From an uncultured Pseudomonas sp. (GTDB lineage Bacteria > Pseudomonadota > Gammaproteobacteria > Pseudomonadales > Pseudomonadaceae): a stretch of DNA of 7,649 nt. The notes beneath the pieces are model-generated. The model was not told where the DNA came from. It worked only from the letters and a program-made list of their open reading frames with translations, and did not search any database. The stretch spans positions 1 through 7,649 of the forward strand of contig CAMPJN010000177.1 in the NCBI GenBank assembly GCA_946886875.1, read 5' to 3'. The position numbers were made by a program, and so were the translations under genes. This document shows positions 1 through 5,558 of the stretch, in pieces (position 1 is the stretch's first letter; each line of letters begins with the position of its first letter).

Positions 1-140
1 TCGCCACCCTGACCTTCACCGGCGTGGCCAAGACCTCGCGCTTCGACCAGGGCGAAGCCTTCAGCGAAAGCTGGCGCCTGGAACGCGCAGCCGGCGACAA
101 CCAGCCCTGGCTGGTCGCGGGTATCCGCCAGAACGCCTGA
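1..140 (+). CDS. C-terminal end of a probable Tim44-domain protein (5' truncated by window)
   Basis: The window opens inside a reading frame (first full codon at 3) that ends with TGA at 138-140, leaving 45 residues. The tail has alternating hydrophobic strands (ATLTFTGVAKTSRF), then a W-R-L step, and ends in PWLVAGIRQNA. This resembles the C-terminus of bacterial Tim44-like domain proteins, which typically finish with a Trp-Leu-Leu-Ala-Gly-Ile-Gln motif after a strand containing 'FDE.WHL'. Such proteins in Pseudomonas are usually membrane-anchored at the N-terminus, with a C-terminal Tim44-like domain of unclear bacterial role. A perfect intrinsic terminator starts 18 bases after the stop, so this is the last gene of its transcript. 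The family call rests on a short tail and is moderate; the reading frame itself is secure from codon structure and the terminator. Confidence 0.6.
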   Translation, partial: ATLTFTGVAKTSRFDQGEAFSESWRLERAAGDNQPWLVAGIRQNA

Positions 141-157
141 TTGCTGGCTGGATTCAC

Positions 158-191
158 ACAAAACCCGGACTTGTTCCGGGTTTTGTTTTTT
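158..191 (+). terminator. Rho-independent terminator after the Tim44-like gene
   Basis: A perfect 12-bp inverted repeat pairs 158-169 (ACAAAACCCGGA) with 175-186 around a 5-base loop (CTTGT). A run of six T (186-191) follows directly on the plus strand. The GC core CCCGG/CCGGG next to the T-run is the classic intrinsic terminator layout. It begins 18 bases after the stop codon at 140. The A-run on the left arm could also let it act on the opposite strand, but no minus-strand gene ends here. Confidence 0.93.
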
Positions 192-212
192 GCGGCTTCG
201 GGCTGCACTGCG

Positions 213-242
213 ATCCCGGATTGCGCTGCGCTTATCCGGGCT
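213..242. repeat. REP-like intergenic palindrome
   Basis: CCCGGAT (215-221) pairs with ATCCGGG (234-240). Inside it GCG (223-225) pairs with CGC (229-231), giving an interrupted hairpin with a CTG loop. The sequence (ATCCCGGATTGCGCTGCGCTT then ATCCGGGCTAC) looks like the short palindromic repeat found scattered between genes in many Pseudomonas genomes. That family assignment is from memory. It sits just beyond the terminator at 158-191, the usual place for such repeats. No second copy occurs in this window, so repetition cannot be shown here. Confidence 0.55.
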
Positions 243-469
243 ACCAATCGTTCGCCTTTGCAGAATAAGGACAGTGAAACGCTGTCCACTGCTGGTAGTT
301 CGATGCGGGCAAACCCTCGGCGTGTCCGCATTTGCATCCGATCGCGAACAGGCTGATCCGTCGGCGGAAATCTTGCAATTGTTCAACAAGCCAGCTAGTC
401 CAATTGTGGCTGGCTCTATCGCCGCAGCGTCGAGCTGCTGTATAAGCGCAACTTTTCTGGGAGGCTGTC

Positions 470-880
470 GTGGAAGAAGTCATCGAACAACTGCGTGAAT
501 TCAACGAGCCGGTACCAGTGCCGCTGGAGCTGCCGGAAGAGGAGCTGCTGGTCGAGATCGAGGAGCAGATCCTGATCAACCTGCCCTTCGAGCTGCGCGA
601 GTTTCTGCTCAAGGTCAGCGATGTGGTCTACGGCCGCCTGGAGCCGGTGACCGCCACCGATCCGCAATCGCACACCTACCTGCCGGAAGTCGCCTCGGTG
701 GCCTGGTCCCTCGGCGTACCGCGCGAGCTGGTGCCGATCTGCGAAAACCGCGGCGATTATTACTGCGTCGAACAGGACGGCACCGTGGTGCTCTGGGAAG
801 GCGATACCGGCGAAGTCAGCGAAGAAGAAACCTGGGATTCGGTCTGGCACTGGGTGCGCGACGTCTGGCTGGAAAGTTGA
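470..880 (+). CDS. SMI1/KNR4 (SUKH) family protein
   Basis: A 136-residue cytosolic protein with no signal peptide or membrane segment. The GTG start at 470 is chosen because a GGGAGG ribosome binding site (459-464) sits 5 bases upstream. The N-terminal third is strongly acidic (many Glu at residues 2-32). The SUKH core follows: an LPFELREFLL helix (38-47), a central strand, then VPICENRGDYYC (88-99) and a VVLWE strand (106-110). The ENxGDYYC stretch and the LPxELxEFL helix are typical of bacterial SMI1/KNR4 proteins. Many SUKH proteins are immunity proteins for polymorphic toxins, while others are housekeeping proteins of unknown role. No toxin gene is next to it, so an immunity role is not supported here. 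It is a single-gene unit, convergent with the TPR gene that ends at 970. Confidence 0.85.
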   Translation: MEEVIEQLREFNEPVPVPLELPEEELLVEIEEQILINLPFELREFLLKVSDVVYGRLEPVTATDPQSHTYLPEVASVAWSLGVPRELVPICENRGDYYCVEQDGTVVLWEGDTGEVSEEETWDSVWHWVRDVWLES

Positions 881-899
881 TTCCTGGCTCTGCGAATAG

Positions 900-926
900 G
901 CTGCCCGGGCCAGACGGCCCGGCAGC
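900..926. terminator. Possible shared hairpin between convergent genes
   Basis: The 89-base gap between two converging genes contains a strong GC hairpin. GCTGCC (900-905) pairs with GGCAGC (921-926), and GGGCC (907-911) pairs with GGCCC (916-920), with C906 bulged and an AGAC loop. Its position suggests it ends transcription from one or both sides. There is no T-run on either strand after the stem, so it is not a canonical intrinsic terminator. It may instead block exonucleases or be a repeat remnant. Confidence 0.4.
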
Positions 927-969
927 GCCAATGCTGCCTAGGCTGACGCGCGGGTTGAGCAATCGGGCT

Positions 970-1689
970 TCACTCTTCGGGCGTCGCGCTGACCTTGTAG
1001 TAGCGACCCGCGACGCTGATTCCCGCACCGCCATATTGCTGGCAATCATCCCCGGCGAATACTTCCAATACCCGCAGATCCAGGCCTTCGATCAGCAGTT
1101 CGACCGAACACTGCGCAGCCAGCCCGGCGTCCTGCAATAGATAATGAGCGCCTTGCCCCTGCAAACTACCCTCAAGCTCACCTATTGCCGCCGGGCCGTA
1201 GTCTTCGACCTGCGCACCTGCACGCAGGGGGACAAAGCTCGCGCGCAGTCGGCCATCGGCATGCCGGCGAATATCCAGCGAACTCCATACCGCCTGACCG
1301 CCATAGCGCAAATAACGCCCGGCCACGGAGGCGGTCATGCCGTGGTAGTCGAGCGCGTCAGCGACCTTCGCCAGGTTGTGCCGGGTGGCTGGGCCGTGCA
1401 TGTGCTCATCCAGCGCCAGATTCAACCAGGCCCTGGCCATGCCACTGCGGCCGGCCTTGAGGTTGCTCAGTATCAGGTTGTTCAGCGCCGGTTCGCGGCT
1501 CTGGCCATCGGCATCCTCGACCCGGCGCAGTTGGCGCTCGAACAGTTCGATCGCCTGCGGGTATTGGCCGCCCTGGTAGGCAGCGGTGCCGGCTTGATTA
1601 CAACCCGCGGCACTGTGGCAATCGGCCTCGGCGACAGCGCCTGCAGGCAGCAGCAAACACGCCAGAAAAATCCAATGACGGCGGGACAT
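970..1689 (-). CDS. Exported TPR-containing protein of unknown function
   Basis: A 239-residue protein starting with ATG at 1689; AGGAGA (1695-1700) lies 5 bases upstream. Residues 1-20 form a signal peptide: MSRR, a hydrophobic run, then an AVA cleavage site before Glu21. The Cys at 24 is preceded by EAD, which is not a lipobox, so a soluble periplasmic protein is more likely than a lipoprotein. Residues about 32-60 (AGTAAYQGGQYPQAIELFERQL) are a good tetratricopeptide repeat, and about 69-110 form further helical repeats. The C-terminal half (about 125-239) is strand-rich and not recognised. Cys24, 30, 194 and 216 in the mature part could form disulfides. TPRs suggest a scaffold or partner-binding role, but no partner is visible. 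It is divergent from the thioesterase gene and probably a single-gene unit. Confidence 0.8.
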   Translation of the reverse strand: MSRRHWIFLACLLLPAGAVAEADCHSAAGCNQAGTAAYQGGQYPQAIELFERQLRRVEDADGQSREPALNNLILSNLKAGRSGMARAWLNLALDEHMHGPATRHNLAKVADALDYHGMTASVAGRYLRYGGQAVWSSLDIRRHADGRLRASFVPLRAGAQVEDYGPAAIGELEGSLQGQGAHYLLQDAGLAAQCSVELLIEGLDLRVLEVFAGDDCQQYGGAGISVAGRYYKVSATPEE

Positions 1690-1742
1690 TACTATCTCCT
1701 GGCGAAAACCTGGCGAAAAAAGAGTGCCTAGCTTAAACCTTC

Positions 1743-1752
1743 GCGACGTCGC
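1743..1752. promoter_or_regulatory. Perfect palindrome in a divergent promoter region
   Basis: GCGACGTCGC is a perfect 10-base palindrome in the 178-base gap between the divergent TPR (-) and thioesterase (+) genes. It lies inside a wider pair, CGCGA (1742-1746) and TCGCG (1763-1767). The position would suit an operator acting on either gene, but short GC palindromes arise easily in GC-rich DNA and I see no matching promoter boxes. This is a candidate only. Confidence 0.2.
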
Positions 1753-1867
1753 ATAACCTGTATCGCGGAACTGCCCCGCGCCCAGGCGACTATTCTGGAT
1801 AAATCAGCAACCGCTGCCGATTACCGATGCCGCGCCCGTTACCTTTCTTCTTTGCCTCGAGTGCCCT

Positions 1868-2353
1868 ATGGAACCCGGAAACGCCCAGCTGTCGATGACC
1901 GTACTGATGACCCCGGATATGGCCAACTTCTCCGGCAAGGTCCATGGCGGCACCCTGCTCAAGTACCTCGACGAAGTCGCCTACGCCTGCGCCAGCCGCT
2001 TTGCCGGCTGCTATGTGGTGACGCTTTCGGTGGATCAGGTGACCTTTCTCGAGCCGATTCATGTCGGCGAACTGGTGACCTTTCTCGCCTCGGTCAACTA
2101 CTGCGGGCGCACGTCGATGGAGATCGGCATCAAGGTGATCACCGAGAACATCCGCGAACGCTCGGTGCGCCATACCAATAGTTGTTTCTTCACCATGGTC
2201 GCGGTCGACGACCAGGGCAATTCGACAGCCGTGCCCGCACTGACGCCGAACACCCCGGACGGGCTGCGGCGGCAACGCCAGGGCTTGCAGCGCCGGCAGA
2301 TCCGGCATGAGTTGCAGCAGCGCTATCAGGCGTTGAGTGCGGCGACCGAGTAG
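1868..2353 (+). CDS. Acyl-CoA thioesterase, hotdog fold (YciA-like)
   Basis: A 161-residue cytosolic enzyme predicted to hydrolyse acyl-CoA thioesters to free acid and CoA. Residues 18-36 carry the hotdog signature: MANFSGKVHGG (18-28), with HGG at 26-28, then LLKYLDE, with Asp35 at the usual catalytic position on the central helix. YVVTLSVDQVTFLEPIHVGELV and the NYCGRTSMEIGIKV strand match the hexameric YciA/ACOT group. The body fits the family length of about 130 residues. After about residue 130 comes an Arg/Gln-rich, probably helical tail (RRQRQGLQRRQ), seen in Pseudomonas homologues. ATG 1868 has only a weak binding site (GAG at 1859-1861), but the N-terminus fits the family. The gene stops 9 bases before the convergent anchored-protein gene. 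Exact acyl specificity cannot be read from the sequence. Confidence 0.92.
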   Translation: MEPGNAQLSMTVLMTPDMANFSGKVHGGTLLKYLDEVAYACASRFAGCYVVTLSVDQVTFLEPIHVGELVTFLASVNYCGRTSMEIGIKVITENIRERSVRHTNSCFFTMVAVDDQGNSTAVPALTPNTPDGLRRQRQGLQRRQIRHELQQRYQALSAATE

Positions 2354-2362
2354 GCCGTCCGG

Positions 2363-3577
2363 TCAGGCTTCGCCTGGCAGACAACGTAACAACTGGTGGT
2401 CTGGAAGTGGCCCGTCGAAGCACAGACGTTGCACCTCGGCGTTCCATTCCGGCCCCTGATCCGGGCGATATGGATTGCCGCCGGCCTGTGCCTCGCGCCC
2501 CAGCTGATTGAACAGGACGATTTTCGCGTCAAGGTCATGCAGGCGCGCCAGGTAACGATTGAAGTCAGGCACAGCGACCTCGCCCAGTATCATGCCCACC
2601 GGATTCAGCAGGCGGCGCCAGGGCGCTGGTCGCTCAGCCGTTTCGGACTTTCCATCGCGCACTTGGCGGGCGAATGACTGGGCATCCAGGCGGGCGTTTT
2701 CAGCGATCCGCAGGTAAGTCGAAAGGCTGTCATTGATGGTCATGCGCGGTTTGTAGAGCAACTGCAACTGCCAACGGGCGAAGCCCATGCTGGCCATATT
2801 GGCGTCGCCTGCGACACCTTCAAGACCATGGGCCACCAGCGCGAATTCGCGGCGCATGGCGGCGAGCATGTCGCGCTCCGCAGCACTCAGCGCCGGCTGG
2901 ATAGCGGGACGCGGGAGCAGTTCGGCGTGGTACAGCAGCGCAAGGTTATCCAGATCTCGCGCCAGCAGATTGACCAGCGCCATCTTCATGATCAGGCTGT
3001 CGGCGTCCACCAATAAGGCGCGTAGCTGGCGGATGTCCTGCTCGAGTAACTGCAGCGCCTCAGCGCCGCGCTTTTCATCGATCAATCCAAGGGCCTGCAA
3101 GGCGCGCAGTTGGTTGGCCTTGATCAACGCCCCGTAAGCGGGCATCGGCTCACTCATGCTGACCTTACTGAGCGTTCGATAGTCCTCCAGGGTCAACAGC
3201 TCTTCGTAGCGCTGCAACAACTCGCGGTGTTGATGCAGATGCGCCGCACGCGCTTCTCGATCCTGGAGCAAGCGTTGCAAGCAGCCGGACTCGGTGAGCG
3301 AACATATCTCGTCCCCGGGTATCGCCAGACCACTCGCTTCGGCATCGATATTGGCTGCTGACAATCGCTTGCGGCCTTCGACCAGCGGATCGCTGCCTGC
3401 AGGTGCGTCCAGCCCCAGCAACTGCAGGTAGGCAGCGCTCTTTGCCTCGGGCTCTGCAAGTTGATCAAGCCACGCCTGGGTCTGCGGCTCGAGCGGCTCA
3501 TCGTATAACCACAGGCCAGCGACACCGCCCAGCAGAGCCAGACCGCCCAGCAGGATAATCGTTATCCATCTATTCAC
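2363..3577 (-). CDS. Membrane-anchored protein of unknown function
   Basis: A 404-residue protein starting with GTG at 3577; AAGGGA (3584-3589) is 6 bases upstream. Residues 5-24 form one hydrophobic segment (ITIILLGGLALLGGVAGLWL) with few charges before it. This is either an N-terminal membrane anchor or an uncleaved signal, placing the rest in the periplasm. The remainder is mostly helical, rich in Leu, Ala, Arg and Gln (for example about 103-230), with no motif I recognise. Cys92/Cys99 and Cys386/Cys399 form two close pairs that could be disulfides, fitting a periplasmic location. The gene lies 25 bases after the zinc-ribbon gene on the same strand and is probably cotranscribed with it. 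It resembles conserved Pseudomonas hypotheticals; I do not assign a function. Confidence 0.8.
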   Translation of the reverse strand: MNRWITIILLGGLALLGGVAGLWLYDEPLEPQTQAWLDQLAEPEAKSAAYLQLLGLDAPAGSDPLVEGRKRLSAANIDAEASGLAIPGDEICSLTESGCLQRLLQDREARAAHLHQHRELLQRYEELLTLEDYRTLSKVSMSEPMPAYGALIKANQLRALQALGLIDEKRGAEALQLLEQDIRQLRALLVDADSLIMKMALVNLLARDLDNLALLYHAELLPRPAIQPALSAAERDMLAAMRREFALVAHGLEGVAGDANMASMGFARWQLQLLYKPRMTINDSLSTYLRIAENARLDAQSFARQVRDGKSETAERPAPWRRLLNPVGMILGEVAVPDFNRYLARLHDLDAKIVLFNQLGREAQAGGNPYRPDQGPEWNAEVQRLCFDGPLPDHQLLRCLPGEA

Positions 3578-3602
3578 AGTGCTTCCCTTCAGCAGCGGCC
3601 GA

Positions 3603-4133
3603 TCAGTCGTGACCGATATAGAACAGCAGCTCGCGGCGCTGCGGATGATCGTTCAACCAGGCGCGCACCTCATCGGCGCGGTTGATCGCCTCTTCGCCGA
3701 CCAACCGGGTAAAGCGCTGACGGCGCGCTTCTTCGCTGGCCTGCTGGCGCACCTGGCGCTGCCAGGCCTCGGTGAAGATCGCCGGCATGCGCTGGCTCAG
3801 TTCGAGCGCTTTGAGCAGCTCCCATTCGCCGCCGTCGAGCCAGGCTTCGTCGCAGCTGCCGCATAGGTCGAGGCGATTGGCACGGGTACCGCTGATCTGG
3901 TATTTGCCCATCAACTTGCTGCACTTCGGGCACGTCAGCGCTTGCTGACTGTCGCCCGCCTCGCTGACCGCGACCTCGCTTGCTTGCGGCTCCTGCGGGC
4001 TGCGCTCGGCCCAGTCGCGGTAATACAGCAGCGAAACCAGCGCCCCCGAGCAGGCGGCGCAGCCGTGGGCGAGCAGGCCACCATCCAGTTTTGTCGGTTG
4101 CAGGCGAGTGGTGCGGCAAGCGGGACAATGCAT
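3603..4133 (-). CDS. TFIIB-type zinc-ribbon protein
   Basis: A 176-residue cytosolic protein with two zinc ribbons. The first uses Cys3, Cys6, Cys25 and Cys28 (MHCPAC, then CAAC). The second uses Cys68, Cys71, Cys91 and Cys94 (CPKC, then CGSCDEAWLDGGEW). The C-x-x-C...C-x-x-C-x-x-x-WLDxGE pattern is the zf-TFIIB family signature. Residues about 105-176 are a charged helical tail rich in Arg and Glu. The frame stays open up to 4667, but ATG 4133 is chosen because AGGA (4141-4144) lies 7 bases upstream, the ribbon begins right there, and a longer form would run over the DUF3301 gene. The family is thought to bind nucleic acid or protein, but its role is not established. First gene of a probable two-gene unit with the anchored protein. 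Confidence 0.88.
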   Translation of the reverse strand: MHCPACRTTRLQPTKLDGGLLAHGCAACSGALVSLLYYRDWAERSPQEPQASEVAVSEAGDSQQALTCPKCSKLMGKYQISGTRANRLDLCGSCDEAWLDGGEWELLKALELSQRMPAIFTEAWQRQVRQQASEEARRQRFTRLVGEEAINRADEVRAWLNDHPQRRELLFYIGHD

Positions 4134-4253
4134 GGCAAATTCCTTTTGTGATGTGCTGCGGACGCTAATCAACTCGCGCCCGCGTTGCAACGCCCGCGCC
4201 TGAGAATTATGCGGCAGATAGGGTAAGCTCTGGCTCTTGAAGCGGGAGTTGCG

Positions 4254-4649
4254 ATGATCGATCTGTTCGATGTGTTTCTGGTCATGCTGTTCGCCAGTGC
4301 CGTGGCCTGGCTGTGGCACGGCCACGGTATCCGCGAGCGCGCCTTGCTGGCAGTGAAACAGCACTGCGGCAAGCTCGATGTCGAATTGCTCGACGGCAAT
4401 GTGGCGCTGCAGAAATTCGCCCTGCGCGCCGATGCCCGCGGCCAGAAACGCCTGGCGCGGGTCTATGGCTTCGAATTCACCGTTACTGGCGAACAGCGTC
4501 ACATCGGCAGCATCACCATGTTCGGCCGCCACCCCGGACGCATCGAGCTGGCGCCTCATCCATTCCGCGAACCCGAGCAGCAAAGCGCTCAGGTTATCGA
4601 ACTGGATCGCTGGCGTGCCAAAGCGGACGAGCGCCAGCGTAATGAGTAA
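4254..4649 (+). CDS. DUF3301 family membrane protein
   Basis: A 131-residue protein. ATG 4254 is preceded by GGGAG (4243-4247) at 6 bases. Residues 5-21 (FDVFLVMLFASAVAWLW) form one membrane segment. A conserved block follows: HGIRERAL (24-31), VKQHCGKLDVELLDGNVAL (34-52) and LARVYGFEFTVTGEQRH (67-83). These match the DUF3301 family of gammaproteobacteria in order and length. The function is unknown; the C-terminal part is polar and probably cytoplasmic. The gene starts 120 bases from the divergent zinc-ribbon gene. A weak promoter-like pair TTGCAA (4185-4190) and TATGCG (4208-4213), 17 apart, lies in between. It converges with the beta-lactamase gene, with palindromes between them. Confidence 0.88.
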   Translation: MIDLFDVFLVMLFASAVAWLWHGHGIRERALLAVKQHCGKLDVELLDGNVALQKFALRADARGQKRLARVYGFEFTVTGEQRHIGSITMFGRHPGRIELAPHPFREPEQQSAQVIELDRWRAKADERQRNE

Positions 4650-4655
4650 CCCCTT

Positions 4656-4688
4656 GTGGGTTGGCACTGAGGAACGAAGCCCAACGAG
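4656..4688. repeat. GTTGG/CCAAC intergenic repeat
   Basis: GTTGG (4660-4664) pairs with CCAAC (4681-4685) around the segment CACTGAGGAACGAAGC. Read on the minus strand, GTTGGGCTTCGTTCCTCAG followed by a copy of the inverted arm looks like the short palindromic repeat common between Pseudomonas genes. That resemblance is recalled, not searched. It begins a few bases after the DUF3301 stop codon, where it could also help end that transcript. Confidence 0.45.
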
Positions 4689-4692
4689 ACAG

Positions 4693-4722
4693 CTAGCAGG
4701 TAGTTTTTCAACGGCCTGCTAG
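4693..4722. repeat. Palindrome containing the beta-lactamase stop codon; possible bidirectional terminator
   Basis: CTAGCAGG (4693-4700) and CCTGCTAG (4715-4722) are perfect 8-base inverted repeats. Between them GTT (4703-4705) can pair with AAC (4710-4712) around TTTC. The minus-strand stop TAG of the beta-lactamase (4719-4721) lies inside the right arm. The element is between two converging genes, so a terminator or end-protecting role is plausible. No T-run follows the stem on either strand; the five T are in the loop. It may be a mobile or REP-like repeat that ended up at the end of the gene. Confidence 0.55.
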
Positions 4723-5501
4723 AGCAACCCAAGCGCCCGCAAACTGGCCTTGCCCAACTCAATACGCTTGTTGGCGTCGGCCAGATCCTCCATCGGCATA
4801 TTCAGGGCGAAGCTATAGAGCCTGCCGTCCTGCTCCAGCCAGCCGACCCACCAACCGATATCCGGTTTTACCGAAGTGCCCCAGCCGGTCTTGCCATACA
4901 GGGTCCAGCCGGCGCCTTGCTCGAGTTGGCTGATTTGCCGGACCTGAGCCTGAATGGCCGGCGACAATGGCAGCTGACCTTGAGCCAGACGCGCAAGAAA
5001 CTGAGTCTGTTCGACGGCGCTGATCGCCAAGGGGCCAGCCAACCAGAACTGATCGACCGCCTGGCCGACCTCGCCATTACCGTAGTGCAATGGTGCCAGC
5101 TGCTCGCGCATCCGTTCGAGGCCAATACGCCGCGCCAGCTCCTGGTAGACCGGCACATTGGAGACCTTGATCGCCTCGCGCAAGCCCATGTCGCGCTGCC
5201 AGCTCTGCATATAACGCGGCTTGCCGTCATAGACGAAAACCTCGTCCACGCTAGTGACCGCACCCGTCGACAGGCCGATCAGGCTATGGGCGATCTTGAA
5301 GGTGGACGCCGGGATATAGCGGGTTTCTGCACGCTGGCGAGCATGTCCGAGCAAGCGCTCCTTGGCGACGTCGTAGAGGACGAAAGTGCCTGAAATTCCG
5401 GCTTGGGCGAAGACCTGCGAGACCGCCGGACTGTCCTGCCATTCCAGCGCCTGAACTTGGCCGGCAAACGCGACTAATAGACTGCAAAGCATCCGTTTCA
5501 C
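4719..5501 (-). CDS. blaOXA: Class D beta-lactamase, OXA-50/PoxB-like
   Basis: A 260-residue periplasmic serine beta-lactamase that hydrolyses the beta-lactam ring. GTG 5501 is the start: AAGGAG (5507-5512) is 5 bases upstream, while the in-frame ATG at 5492 would be too far. Residues 1-18 are a signal peptide ending QVQA. Class D motifs are complete: S66-T-F-K69 (nucleophile and the lysine normally carbamylated), S114-N-V116, Y140-G-N142, W153 (near the carbamylated lysine in the family) and K204-T-G206. Long stretches such as SNVPVYQELARRIGLERMR and LIGLSTGAV agree with P. aeruginosa OXA-50 as I recall it, and the usual OXA-50 length is about 262. The loop after KTG (WGTSVKPDIGWWVGW) differs from OXA-50. 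It sits 57 bases after the alpha/beta hydrolase on the same strand, so cotranscription is possible. No mobile element flanks it, which suggests an intrinsic gene. Substrate range cannot be read from this. Confidence 0.95.
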   Translation of the reverse strand: MKRMLCSLLVAFAGQVQALEWQDSPAVSQVFAQAGISGTFVLYDVAKERLLGHARQRAETRYIPASTFKIAHSLIGLSTGAVTSVDEVFVYDGKPRYMQSWQRDMGLREAIKVSNVPVYQELARRIGLERMREQLAPLHYGNGEVGQAVDQFWLAGPLAISAVEQTQFLARLAQGQLPLSPAIQAQVRQISQLEQGAGWTLYGKTGWGTSVKPDIGWWVGWLEQDGRLYSFALNMPMEDLADANKRIELGKASLRALGLL

Positions 5502-5558
5502 CGGGACTCCTTGAGAGATTGAAGCCTACTGGACCTAGCCCGATTCGGCAGGTTCCCC

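Larger units (their letters stand above)
141..469. other. 329-base non-coding region with terminator, palindrome and structured leader
   Basis: No credible gene lies here: the open frames crossing it lack a ribosome binding site and show no family resemblance. In order it holds the terminator (158-191), the REP-like palindrome (213-242), a nested fold at 241-298 and an inverted repeat AGCCAGC (389-395) / GCTGGCT (409-415). In the 241-298 fold, the 8-bp hairpin 269-276/280-287 has one G-T pair and an AAA loop, and is enclosed by GCAG (260-263)/CTGC (289-292) and CTACCA (241-246)/TGGTAG (293-298). The last part contains the ribosome binding site of the SMI1/KNR4 gene. I could not find a convincing sigma-70 promoter for that gene, although one must lie between the terminator and 470 unless transcription reads through. 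Confidence 0.6.

Noticed and set aside
190..498. 102-codon plus-strand frame in the intergenic region
   Set aside because: It runs through the REP-like palindrome and into the SMI1/KNR4 gene in another frame, with no ribosome binding site.
416..931. 171-codon minus-strand frame over the SMI1/KNR4 gene
   Set aside because: The plus-strand gene has a ribosome binding site and family motifs; this frame has neither.
1144..1731. 195-codon plus-strand open frame opposite the TPR gene
   Set aside because: It is antisense to a gene with a signal peptide, good ribosome binding site and TPR motifs; long antisense frames are common in GC-rich DNA, and its protein resembles nothing I know.
2364..2380. 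Short hairpin CAGGC/GCCTG near the convergent gene ends
   Set aside because: It lies within the coding end of the anchored-protein gene, has a 5-bp stem and lacks a T-run, so it is not a credible terminator.
4134..4667. N-terminal extension of the zinc-ribbon frame up to 4667
   Set aside because: It would overlap the DUF3301 gene in antisense and ignores the ribosome binding site at 4141-4144; the ribbon starts exactly at ATG 4133.
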